NCBI RefSeq assembly: GCF_000266885.1 | Contig: NC_018020.1 | Location: 2,852,001-2,916,000 of the forward strand | Length of the DNA: 64,000 bases | Direction of reading: 5' to 3' | From: Turneriella parva DSM 21527 | Lineage (GTDB): Bacteria; Spirochaetota; Leptospiria; Turneriellales; Turneriellaceae | Shown here: piece by piece, positions 42,964 to 51,500 of the stretch | How positions within the stretch are numbered: position 1 is the stretch's first letter | How the letters are laid out: every line of letters begins with the position of its first letter | Translations under genes and position numbers: made by a program | The notes under the pieces: generated by a model | The model's database searches: none | The model's input: the letters and a program-made list of their open reading frames with translations, nothing else | Told to the model about the DNA's origin: nothing

Positions 42964-45705
42964 GATTTGCTCTTTTGCCCAGGTCGGGTCTAAGAGATTG
43001 AAAAGCTCATCAAGTACCGGCTTATATGTCTGATACTCCTCGCGTTCTTTCTTGCTGCACTTGCGCAAAAGCTCCGCCATGTTTGCCAACTGCAGAAGCT
43101 GCGTAAAGCTACCATTCGCCGCGGGTTCAAAAAGGAAACGGTAGGCGATGCCATTCTGGTCACGGCGGGTGGTAAAGTATTCCGCCATGACGGCACGGTT
43201 AGTGTGTTCGTGTACGCGATTCATCGACAATTTCATAATCTCTTGCATGTCGCGACGGTAGAACCAGATTTGTGTGAATTCGATCTTCTTTTCTTTGGCA
43301 TAACTAAGGTAGTGCTGCGCAATCTTGCTTACAAAGCTGTTGGTCTGTGGTGGCAGAACGGTCAAGCTCCGGCCGAAAACACGCTGGCAGAGAAAGTTAC
43401 CGATCGCAATATCTATGACATGCGTTCTGATATGCGGCTCGCCGTCGATCGTGACAATTTCGCGTTGCTTTTGAAATAAGATCGTAATTGCCTCTATGAC
43501 GTTCAGGTAGCGCTGGTGGTCTCTTAAACTGCGGTTTGTCTCTGCGCCGAAATGCAGGTGTGCCATGTGCGGATTTACGGTGCGGGTGATTGTCAGTGCT
43601 CTCTGAATGTGTTGCGCTAACTCGACCAAATCGAAACGGCGTTTTCGCAGTTTCACGCCTTCACCGGAAAGTAAGCGGCGCTGAAACTGCATGACCTTTT
43701 CTAACTGATCTTTATTTTGCATCATCGAAAGGATCGCCGAACGGTTATTGATATCGTCTGAAATGTTCTCTGTGGGGCAGGTAATCGTAAACTGGTCGGG
43801 GCCTTCGACAAGCCGGGTTTCATTGACGAATTTACCCGTTTTAGGGTCGGTCATCGTGTAGATGTTCACCAGCTTCTTTTCGCTCATCATTTGCTGAATC
43901 GGGTATTGTGCTTCGGCCAGCCCCTGCATTTCAACAACGAAGATCGATTTATTTTTCATCGAACCTTCTTCGGCATGGTAAAAGCTCTTGGGCGTGATCT
44001 GCGTGAAGTAGAGCTTGTCTTCGTCAGGTACGAAATCGGCTAAGAGGTTGAGCAAAGTCGATTTTCCTGACGACGATTCGGATTGAATAATGATGTGTAT
44101 TTGGTCGCGGCATTTGCGGGTGATTGTGGAAGCTAAACCGAAAAGCACGTTTAGATTTTCACCGACAAGCGCGCATTCTTCGACTTCTCTTAAGAAATGA
44201 ATCAGGTAGTCGGGTTCTCTCAGAGCCTTTTCTGCCTTCTGTTGCACCAGCAGATTTACCCTGTATTTACTGGCGATTTCAAGCGCGGTTTCTTTTCTCA
44301 GAACTATTTTTAATTCAGGTTCCAGCGTTGTCGTGATCTTGTCCAGGTCGGCGCGGATTACTTTGTCATCTAACCCAAGGCGCTCTGATGTCGATTTCAC
44401 AAAGCCCCAGCAGCTTTTCGCATGGAACAGATCAAGGTTGTCGATGTGGAACTTTTCACCCAACGAAGCTCGAAGCAGTGTTTTCAGCGTCGTGTCGTCG
44501 GCGTTCTTTTCCAGCCCTCTGGCAATATAGAGGCGTTCGCCGAAAGTGAAATGGTATTCGCTGCCTTTTTTCTCCCAGTCTCTCGGCGCTGTTGCTTCGG
44601 TCTTCGCTTCCTCTGCTAAAGATATAAGAGAAGAATTTATAATAAGGTCTTTAAAGATCGCAGCGGCATTTTCAACTTTGCGGATAAACTCGTTTGGGTC
44701 GAAGCCGTCGGGAAACTGGACACGGTAGACTTGAATTTCTGTGCCGCGCAGTTTTTCAACGATCTTTTCGGCACCCCGGTTACCGGCGTTGTCGGCATCG
44801 AAAGCAACGTAGAGCCGTTCGGTGCCGGCGGCACTCAACCGCTCTTTCATCTCTTCGGTAAAGCCCTGCGCCCCATAGGCTGCGATGACGTTGCGGTAAC
44901 CCAAGGTCATCAGGCTTAGTGCATCAATCACCGATTCGGTGATGATAATCTCTTTGGCGATCAGCGCCCGGCTGTTGAAAATGCCGCGATGTACGCCGGG
45001 TAAATACTGGTGCTTCTCTGCGCCCGGTAAAATTGCCCTGGCATAGATTTCGGTGATGATGCCGTTTTCATCCATGACGGGGAAGATCAGCGCGCCCTTG
45101 AAGCGTTCGACAAGCGTGCCGTTTTTTCTCAGAATACCGATTTCTAAGAGTAGCGGTGTTATTTCGGGCGTCAGTTTCTCTAAAAGGGTGCCGTCGGCGT
45201 AACCGATCTTGAAATCTTCGACCAGCTCGCCAAATCTAAGCCCGCGCTTCATCAGGTATTCAATCGGGGCCTGCTGCTCTTTCAGTGTTTTGTGGTAGTA
45301 ATCAACGGCGATGCGTAATGCCTGCTGTAGCTCGGGGCGGCGTAGATTAACTTCGACGCGTTCGGATGCTGGCGGCGTGAAAGCGGGGCTTGTGCTCGAT
45401 AGCTGGCTTTTCAGAAATACAATCGCTTCGTGCGTCGAGCAGTTCTTTTCGTGCTTAATCCAGTCGATGACTGAACCGCCTTTGCCACAACCTTTGCAGT
45501 GAAAGGTATTCTTCACCGGGTTCACATGAAGCGAGGGATTTTTGTCTTTGTGGAAAATGCACAGCCCCGCGTATTCATCGGCGCTGATCTTCTTCAGTTT
45601 AATGCCTGAACGCTCGGCTAAAGAGAAAACACTGATTTCACGTTTGATTCGACCAATTTCGTCGTTTTCTGACTGCATAACCACCTCTTTTGACAAATAA
45701 GCCAT
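42961..45705 (-). CDS. CHC2-TOPRIM primase with P-loop ATPase domain
   Basis: A 914-residue replication protein. A CHC2 zinc finger is at residues 49-73 (C49, H52, C70, C73). A TOPRIM domain is near 245-315, with the acidic motifs ITESVIDAL and VAFDADNAG. A large ATPase part has a Walker A (SESSSGKS) near residue 545 and a Walker B-like stretch SIFVVEMQG. The layout is that of primase-helicases from phages, plasmids and integrative elements. The start may be 9 codons later (MQSENDE). It is divergent from the XRE gene and upstream of the recombinase. Confidence 0.86.
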   Translation of the reverse strand: MAYLSKEVVMQSENDEIGRIKREISVFSLAERSGIKLKKISADEYAGLCIFHKDKNPSLHVNPVKNTFHCKGCGKGGSVIDWIKHEKNCSTHEAIVFLKSQLSSTSPAFTPPASERVEVNLRRPELQQALRIAVDYYHKTLKEQQAPIEYLMKRGLRFGELVEDFKIGYADGTLLEKLTPEITPLLLEIGILRKNGTLVERFKGALIFPVMDENGIITEIYARAILPGAEKHQYLPGVHRGIFNSRALIAKEIIITESVIDALSLMTLGYRNVIAAYGAQGFTEEMKERLSAAGTERLYVAFDADNAGNRGAEKIVEKLRGTEIQVYRVQFPDGFDPNEFIRKVENAAAIFKDLIINSSLISLAEEAKTEATAPRDWEKKGSEYHFTFGERLYIARGLEKNADDTTLKTLLRASLGEKFHIDNLDLFHAKSCWGFVKSTSERLGLDDKVIRADLDKITTTLEPELKIVLRKETALEIASKYRVNLLVQQKAEKALREPDYLIHFLREVEECALVGENLNVLFGLASTITRKCRDQIHIIIQSESSSGKSTLLNLLADFVPDEDKLYFTQITPKSFYHAEEGSMKNKSIFVVEMQGLAEAQYPIQQMMSEKKLVNIYTMTDPKTGKFVNETRLVEGPDQFTITCPTENISDDINNRSAILSMMQNKDQLEKVMQFQRRLLSGEGVKLRKRRFDLVELAQHIQRALTITRTVNPHMAHLHFGAETNRSLRDHQRYLNVIEAITILFQKQREIVTIDGEPHIRTHVIDIAIGNFLCQRVFGRSLTVLPPQTNSFVSKIAQHYLSYAKEKKIEFTQIWFYRRDMQEIMKLSMNRVHEHTNRAVMAEYFTTRRDQNGIAYRFLFEPAANGSFTQLLQLANMAELLRKCSKKEREEYQTYKPVLDELFNLLDPTWAKEQI

Positions 45706-45811
45706 TCGGCATATTTAGTTAGTCAAACGGCATATTCAAATGCAGCCAACCGGTCAATTAAATAAAGCACTTGGCGTCCTAATTTTGATAGACAAGCCAC
45801 TAATATATGCC
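45706..45811. promoter_or_regulatory. repeated operator-like sequences in the divergent promoter
   Basis: CGGCATATT occurs at 45706-45714 and 45727-45735, 21 bases apart and so on the same face of the helix. A reversed relative ATATGCC lies at 45805-45811. The repeats sit between the primase start and the XRE start and are the natural binding sites for the XRE protein. Confidence 0.55.
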
Positions 45812-45823
45812 ACTTGGTTGATT

Positions 45824-46198
45824 ATGGCAGTCGTTGCGCCAAAGAATTTTGCTCAAAGGTTGAAAAAACTGCGCATGGAGCGCGGCTTGTCTCAAAGAGA
45901 ATTTGCCACTAAAACGGGCATAAACTATGTTCAATACAATCGTTATGAAAAGGGCGATCGCAAACCTTCTGCTGATGTACTACCAAAAATTGCCGATGCG
46001 CTTAGTGTAAGCGTCGATTATCTGCTGGAAGGTGATGAACAAAACGCTGCGATGGCAAACCTGTCAGACCGCGAACTCTTAACAATGTTTCAACGAACTG
46101 AAAAACTCTCTGAAAATGACAAGGATCACGTTAAAGCCTTGCTCGATGCTTTTATAAAAACCAGAGAAATGACGACAGTTTTGAACAAAGCCTCATAG
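45824..46198 (+). CDS. XRE-family repressor
   Basis: A 124-residue regulator. An N-terminal helix-turn-helix of the Cro/C1 type (residues about 8-62: FAQRLKKLRMERGLSQREFATKTGINYVQYNRYEKG...) is followed by a C-terminal helical part for dimerisation. The frame is open from 45740, but this Met starts the domain in the usual place. It is divergent from the primase gene, with tandem repeats between them, so it probably represses the replication/integration operon. The stop overlaps the convergent small ORF by 6 bases. Confidence 0.85.
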   Translation: MAVVAPKNFAQRLKKLRMERGLSQREFATKTGINYVQYNRYEKGDRKPSADVLPKIADALSVSVDYLLEGDEQNAAMANLSDRELLTMFQRTEKLSENDKDHVKALLDAFIKTREMTTVLNKAS

Positions 46199-46405
46199 CG
46201 GATTGCGTAGCACGATGTATGCTAAGCCATCGATATCAAAAACATCCGCGCTCGCAAGCTGATGAAGAACTGTACTGAATTCCGTTAACTCGGCTTTGTC
46301 CTGACCCACAACATGGTCTTGCAACATCTTATACATGACACGATAACCCGAGCGATTATTTTCGCCTACAATGTGCCGCAGGGCATCTAAAATTCTTTCT
46401 TCCAT
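46193..46405 (-). CDS. small hypothetical protein
   Basis: A 70-residue, mostly helical protein (MEERILDALRHIVGENNRSG...) with a short winged-helix-like end (DVFDIDGLAYIVLRNP). It is convergent with the repressor gene. Function unknown; its size and place suggest an accessory gene of the mobile module. A non-coding explanation cannot be excluded. Confidence 0.45.
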   Translation of the reverse strand: MEERILDALRHIVGENNRSGYRVMYKMLQDHVVGQDKAELTEFSTVLHQLASADVFDIDGLAYIVLRNPL

Positions 46406-46785
46406 CTCGTGACTATACTTAGCCAGCTGATAACCGTCAAAAAATCCTTATACATTTGCGACATAACACCCACCCACACCCCCGCGCCTCCCGCAGGCAG
46501 AAACGCGGTCACGTTTTGCGCCCCTCCCTTTGCCGCCCCCCGCACCCCCCGGCTTATCCCTCCCCATCCAAGAGGATGCTTTAATTTGCGGGGGCGCTCA
46601 AAAAGGGAGGGGCTTTGCCAACGCGCGAAGAATCTTCGCGCATTGCAAAAAACGCGCCCGCTGATTTACACTGCCTTACAGCTGTCTCGGCCTCCATGCC
46701 TTCGCCAGCTGTAAGGCTCCGGCGCACGTCGTGTGCGCCGGCTGACACAGACTGCCTGCACCCGCCCGCCCTGGCGCGGGGGTGG
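46406..46785. other. 380-base non-coding stretch with several perfect inverted repeats
   Basis: No gene is evident. It holds CCCCTCCCTTT paired with 46602-46612, a 19-base near-palindrome GCGCGAAGA/TCTTCGCGC at about 46623-46641, a 12-bp pair GCCTTACAGCTG (46673-46684/46706-46717), and CCGGCGCAC/GTGCGCCGG at about 46718-46741. The cytosine-rich left part is unlike both core and cassette DNA. It could hold the element's origin or end. Confidence 0.55.
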
Positions 46786-47052
46786 TTAATAATCTGCGTA
46801 CAAGTGACTTACACAGGTACCGCAAACTGGCCAACCAATTTTGGCGGCAACCGCTCGAGTCATGGCGGCATTCTGACACTGCGTGTGATTTTTGCCCTGA
46901 TCACTTAGAAACATCTTTTCGCAAATCGACAGATCTTCGGCTGCACACTTTTTTTCGGCGTCCAAATACGAAATAAAAATGTGCAATTGATCTGTTTCCT
47001 TCGACTGCAAAATGCTGTAGAGTTCCTTATCTATTGCTTTTTGGTTCTTCAT
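46786..47052 (-). CDS. small Cys-containing hypothetical protein
   Basis: An 88-residue protein with a strong ribosome site (AAGGAG, 8 bases before the ATG). It is helical and charged at the N-terminus, with six Cys in the second half (KKCAAEDLSICEKM, QCQNA, VCGTC). No known domain. It lies downstream of attC-like site B on the minus strand, where the next cassette gene would be. The clear ribosome site supports a real gene. Confidence 0.6.
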   Translation of the reverse strand: MKNQKAIDKELYSILQSKETDQLHIFISYLDAEKKCAAEDLSICEKMFLSDQGKNHTQCQNAAMTRAVAAKIGWPVCGTCVSHLYADY

Positions 47053-47467
47053 TCTTTTTCTCCTTGAGCATATTCGCTCACCCCATTAAATTAGTCACCA
47101 GAGGCCAAAGCGAACGCACTTTTTTGCCTGCGCCTTTCCTCTGGTGCCACAGTATCTATAATAAAGTTTTCTCATAATTTAAGCGGCTTTTCCGTTTTTC
47201 AGGCAAAAATGCAAAAAAAATGCAATAACAACGATTTGAAAAGTGTAAAACCGCAGAAACAAAACCCCAGCTAAAGGAAAGAGCCGTGCGGTTTTGCACA
47301 TGCCAAATCCTTATTGTTGTCGAAGACAATGCCCACGCCCGCACCGCTTAAAAGCTACCGTCGCAGCAAGGACGCTGCGACGGCCGATGCAACAGGAGGT
47401 TGCAGCGGTCGGTAAAACCACCGGCGAGCCACGAAAGAGACTCAACTAAAAGAAAAGCGCCATTTCG

Positions 47468-47559
47468 CCCCAACGCGCGTTTACATGTCGTGCCGCGGTC
47501 CCTGAGCGAAGTCGAAGGGCAAGGCATGAAGGTCTTCCGTCATGCAAACGTTGTTGGGC
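47468..47559 (-). other. attC-like recombination site B
   Basis: CCCCAAC (47468-47474) pairs with GTTGGGC (47553-47559), with inner arms CGTTTACATG/CATGCAAACG, so the site is a longer (92-base) relative of site A. The extra length is a CCCTGAG...CGAAGGG repeat (47500-47519) in its central loop. The flank to the right matches site A in 38 of 41 bases. It lies 52 bases beyond the end of the lipoprotein gene at 47611. Confidence 0.66.
47500..47519. repeat. CCCTGAG...CGAAGGG palindromic repeat, copy 2
   Basis: A 20-base relative of the repeat at 20894, with CCCTGAG at one end and TCGAAGGG at the other. It sits in the variable central loop of attC-like site B. Confidence 0.7.
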
Positions 47560-47610
47560 GAAGTGGTGAGCGAAGCCGGTGAAGCGGTGCGGGCGTGGGT
47601 ACGCTGCAAA

Positions 47611-48129
47611 TTACTTCATCCGATACCAATATTCAAAAAACCTTTGCTTGTTGATTTCAAAAATGCAAAAATTGTGTCCCCAAGGTGCACCTGTCTCAAA
47701 CTCAAAATCAATAGGGACTCGGCCAGAAATCTGTTTTTTTTCTGTCCGCTCGAAAATTAATCTAATTTCGTGCATCTGTATTTGCCCAGGATCAATTATG
47801 CTCTGTTCTGCATCGCGCTGACCATCCATATCCGTTTCATAGTAGGTCTGAATTTTTCTCTTAAAGCTCTGCAGGTACTCTGATTTGCCCTTTAGTTCAG
47901 AATAGACTACTTGAAAACCCTTAATGCGCCAACCATGCTGCGAAATATTTACATGCCCTTTCATTCTGATAATTTTCGTAAAATTAAAAAACGTCGATTT
48001 CACTTCGACATTTTCTATCTGTACGTCAACCGGCGGTTGCTTGCTCAAATCTAAATCGGCTTCTATCTGCGGCAGCGAAGCGCATGAGGAACAACCGAAG
48101 GTAAACATGAATATTATAGAATATTTCAT
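47611..48129 (-). CDS. hypothetical cassette lipoprotein
   Basis: A 172-residue protein with a lipoprotein-like start (FMFTFGCSSC, either Cys could be the anchor) and a mature part that looks like a LEA14/WHy-type beta sandwich (VDVQIENVEVKSTFFNFTKIIRMKGHVNI...). AT-rich. It is followed by attC-like site B and preceded by a piece of the conserved attC flank at 48255, so it has the layout of a gene cassette. Function unknown. Confidence 0.63.
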   Translation of the reverse strand: MKYSIIFMFTFGCSSCASLPQIEADLDLSKQPPVDVQIENVEVKSTFFNFTKIIRMKGHVNISQHGWRIKGFQVVYSELKGKSEYLQSFKRKIQTYYETDMDGQRDAEQSIIDPGQIQMHEIRLIFERTEKKQISGRVPIDFEFETGAPWGHNFCIFEINKQRFFEYWYRMK

Positions 48130-48254
48130 CTGAAATTGTAAATATGATTCCCGAATTGCGGAAAGTTATACTGGCTGTATATATTGTATGGTGTCCAAGC
48201 TTTCGCGATATTCAAGCCGTTTGCAAGCGATGTTGAACAGTTTGGCCCCATTTT

Positions 48255-48276
48255 GGTGATGCGGGGCGGGCGTGGG
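48255..48276. repeat. fragment of the attC-site flank
   Basis: GGTGATGCGGGGCGGGCGTGGG matches the outer flank of sites A and B. No paired core is recognisable beside it, so it looks like a broken site. It lies between the RHS2 immunity-type gene and the lipoprotein gene. Confidence 0.5.
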
Positions 48277-48307
48277 GCTGATTCTGCTTGGTTAGAAGGC
48301 ATCTTGT

Positions 48308-48571
48308 TTAGAGCAACGATAGCACTTTCTCTATTTCCAGAACAAGCCGTTCATCGCCATAGTAACTTGGGTCTTCGCTCCGCAGCTCTTGAGCAGGTTC
48401 GTAATAATCTAGATCGTAAGCAAGGGTTCTCAGAATCTCTTTTTCATTCTCTGGCATGTTGTCGAATTCATCGTTCCAAATTTTATTCTGGAAATTTTGC
48501 ACTTGCGCTGCTCGATTTTCCTTGTTTTCTCTAATTTTGGCTAAGCAATCTTTAAATTCATTCAAATTCAT
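48308..48571 (-). CDS. candidate immunity protein for RHS2
   Basis: An 87-residue acidic, all-helical protein with no signal peptide (MNLNEFKDCLAKIRENKENRAAQ... NMPENEKEILRTLAYDLDYYEP...). It resembles small helical immunity proteins of the colicin D/polymorphic-toxin type in size, charge and layout. It starts 8 bases after the RHS2 stop. A cytoplasmic inhibitor suits an RNase-like tip. The call rests mainly on position and general look. Confidence 0.68.
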   Translation of the reverse strand: MNLNEFKDCLAKIRENKENRAAQVQNFQNKIWNDEFDNMPENEKEILRTLAYDLDYYEPAQELRSEDPSYYGDERLVLEIEKVLSLL

Positions 48572-48579
48572 AAAATTAC

Positions 48580-51500
48580 CTAATTTATCGGCACAAAACG
48601 CGGTCTTACCAGTTTGGAGCCGCGAATCACAGTGCTTATTGTACCAGTAGGCCCAACACCTACAAGCAAATCTTTCCCGCTGGCAAAGCCACCGCTCAGG
48701 ACAAAGTTTGTCGTTTTATTTTTGGGATCATAGTACCGCTTCCCCAGTCTCAGAGCCTTATCTACCATTGCGCTATTTACACCTCTCGACTCCATTCGGC
48801 CAAGCACATGTTTACCAAATTTATATGCTTGTGGTACCATGCGAGCGCCGCGCGTTGCGCCGAACTTAAAAAGGCTCTTCAAATTAAACGGCAGCCAATC
48901 TGAAGGAAACACTGGGGCACTCGTAATTCCCGGCTCACTGCAACCGCGCATAGAATCATATGGTGCCGACCAACAATAGTCCTTTAGACTAGCGAACGTT
49001 TCCCGACCCATTTGCGTTGGATATAGTACACCTGTCTCTTGATCAAAGCCGTAGACCGTCTTACCTGGCGGTGCTTTGCTCGTTGAATTAGAGCGTGATA
49101 CGAGCGTTGCTGCTTGGGCGCCACCATACGAACCACCGGTGCCACCACCCAGAGCTGCCGCATTGGCGGCTGCACCACTGGCGCCGCCAGCCGTCGAGGG
49201 GGCAGCCGCAGGCGCAGCAGCGGCCATACCACTACCGGCGTCTGTTGCAGTTACTTCGCCGCCCCAAGAACATTGCCCTATCGGGCATGGCCTTCCGCCG
49301 GCATCTGCTGTGGCTGCACCGGCACCACCGCCGGAACCGCCAAATAATTGACCAGCACCGTAGAACGCAGCGCCGGCAGCAGCGCCGACTATCGCACCCA
49401 TAACCCCACCTGCAAAACCAGCAAGCAACCCATCACCAAAACTCGCGCCGTTCGCCCAAGCAGTCCCAGCGCCACCGACAAAGCCACCAGCTGCACCGCC
49501 AGCCATGCCGCCAACCACGGCAGCGTTAAGTCCTGTTAACCCTGCTGCCGCTGCGCCGCCGGTGAGTGCGCCTGCTAAGCCAGCAAGAGCGCCGATCAAT
49601 GCGCCCGTACCACTGAAATTCTTCCAGTTCTCGCCTTTGAATGGGTTTCCTTTCGTGCCGCCCATGATCGCACCAATAACAACCGCTGCAACGATGAACC
49701 AAACGAAATGTCCTGACGGATCACTTGCCATAATCGGATTGCCGCCCACGTACATGTGCCGATTAAACCCGTAGCCGCTACCCGAATCGAATTCCGTGTC
49801 GCTGGTCGTAAATACGCCAAGCTCTGCAGAATAGTATCGTGCGTTGTAGTAGTAGAACCCTGTCTCCGGGTCGTATTCCTGTCCCGTAAATTTGACCGCA
49901 GTAATCAAGATCTCCGCGTCGCTCATGTTCTGTTCAAGCGTCTGTGTCGTTGAATTCCATTTGCCTGAATTTTCTAGATCGATTTCACCATACTCTGTGT
50001 AAGTAATGCGGAAAATTTCATCGCCGTTCGTATCCGTGACTAAACTTCCGCTGCCTAAATGATTGTGTGAGTAGTAAACTGTTCCTGCTGGTAATCCCGT
50101 GTAGAGTTCAGAAATAATCGTGCTGATTTGCCCCGGTGTGACGCCGGTCGGCGGGGCATTCTGACCGCAATTTACCGAAACGAAAACAGTGATCATTGAA
50201 ACAGCGATCAAACGCCGGAAAAATGCGCCGCCAAAATTTTCATCCGCACTTAGCGAATTGTAATAAAGCCACAACAGAAGCACCAGAGCTAATGCGCTCA
50301 AAAGAATGATTCGCAGAACTCTGCCTAAATTCTCGTGTGCATAGATACCATAGAATGTATAATAGGTTTTCATGGCCATGCCGCCAAAGGTCGAAGCCGA
50401 ATAACCTTCAGCTAAAGCAAAAAGCTCGGTTGGGGTTGGCGAAATTGCAGACGTCTTCACATTGCCTGTGATCGAAGCAATGCGCTTACGATCTTGGCCA
50501 TAAATGTATTTCGTCGCCTGCCAACTGTCGAAGATTCCGGGAGGATTGCCGCTTGTAACACCGACGTATTTTTCTCTCAACTCAAGCCCGTCGGCGACAT
50601 ACCATGTCTTAATGGTAACGCCGTCACGCGTATGTTTTTTCAGAAAACGTTGGCCGGTGTGATCATAAACGAACTCTGTTTCTGCCGTATTGGCTTCTAC
50701 GGCCTTCGTCATCATCTGGTTTGAATCGTATTCGTAGCTGAAATTACCCTTGGTTAAGAGACTGCCTGCCGCCGACCAAGTCATTGTCTGGTGTGGCTCC
50801 CACTGGCTCGTGGTCTCGTTATAAAGTTCGTCTGCAACAGGATATGTTTTGCCCACTGCGTAAGTCATTCGGCGGTTGCCTTTGCGCAAAAGATTACCTT
50901 TGCTATTGCCAGCGCCATCTTGATCGAAACGAAAATCTCTTATTTTTCCAGAGCCATACGACGACTGTCGTATCCGGTTCAATACGTCATATTGATAGGT
51001 TACAGAAAGGTCGGGGATTACATTGTCAGTAATACTCGATATGTTAAACGAAGCATCGTAAGCATATGTCAGATTAAGTTTTTCAGGTTGATTTGCCTTC
51101 CCGATGCTTACTGTCTGCATTACGCCCGTTGCTGGCTGGTAGGTGTAGTCGTGTACTAAGCCATTACCATACGTCACTTTGCCAATGTGCGCCATGACAT
51201 CATAAGTGTAGTTGCTGTACGTGGCGAAGGTTAATCCGGCGTGCTTAATCTCTGCGACGTGCTCGGTCGCCCCTACATAGGTGAGTTCTGTCGTGTTGCC
51301 GTCCGGGTAAGTGATGGTTTCTGCACGGTCTAGATTATCAGTGCTAAAGGCATACCTTTGAAAACAAGGCATGGCACCGGGATCAGAGCAAAGTGTTTCA
51401 GTTGCGTGCGAAATCCAGCGCTTCATTTCCGTGATATCCGACTTAGCGTTGTATCTGTAGCGTTCCCGAAGTGTGTAGCCGTTTACCTGATGAATCAACG

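Larger units (their letters stand above)
40852..46405. mobile_element. recombinase/primase/repressor module, putative integrative element
   Basis: The tandem recombinase, the CHC2/TOPRIM primase-helicase, a divergent XRE repressor with repeated operators and a small ORF form a compact replication and integration module of the kind carried by integrative elements and satellites. Neither end has a recognisable att repeat, and no capsid or conjugation genes are seen. RHS1 and its immunity gene may be cargo. Limits are given by genes, not by found ends. Confidence 0.55.
47053..47610. other. 560-base non-coding region around attC-like site B
   Basis: Left to right: a 9-bp pair CACCAGAGG (47096-47104/47138-47146); an 18-bp perfect inverted repeat at 47332-47349 and 47582-47599 that encloses everything after it; a hairpin CCGTCGCAGC/GCTGCGACGG at about 47360-47385; a smaller hairpin TGCAAC/GTTGCA; and the attC-like site at 47468-47559. 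No gene is convincing here. Confidence 0.65.

Noticed and set aside
46193-47052. Toxin-antitoxin pair of the two small ORFs after the repressor
   Set aside because: They are 380 bases apart, show no known toxin or antitoxin motif and do not overlap.
47260-47420. Retron msr/msd or group II intron RNA in the hairpin-rich stretch
   Set aside because: No reverse transcriptase gene is nearby, and the GAGCCGTGCGG string lacks the rest of a domain V stem.
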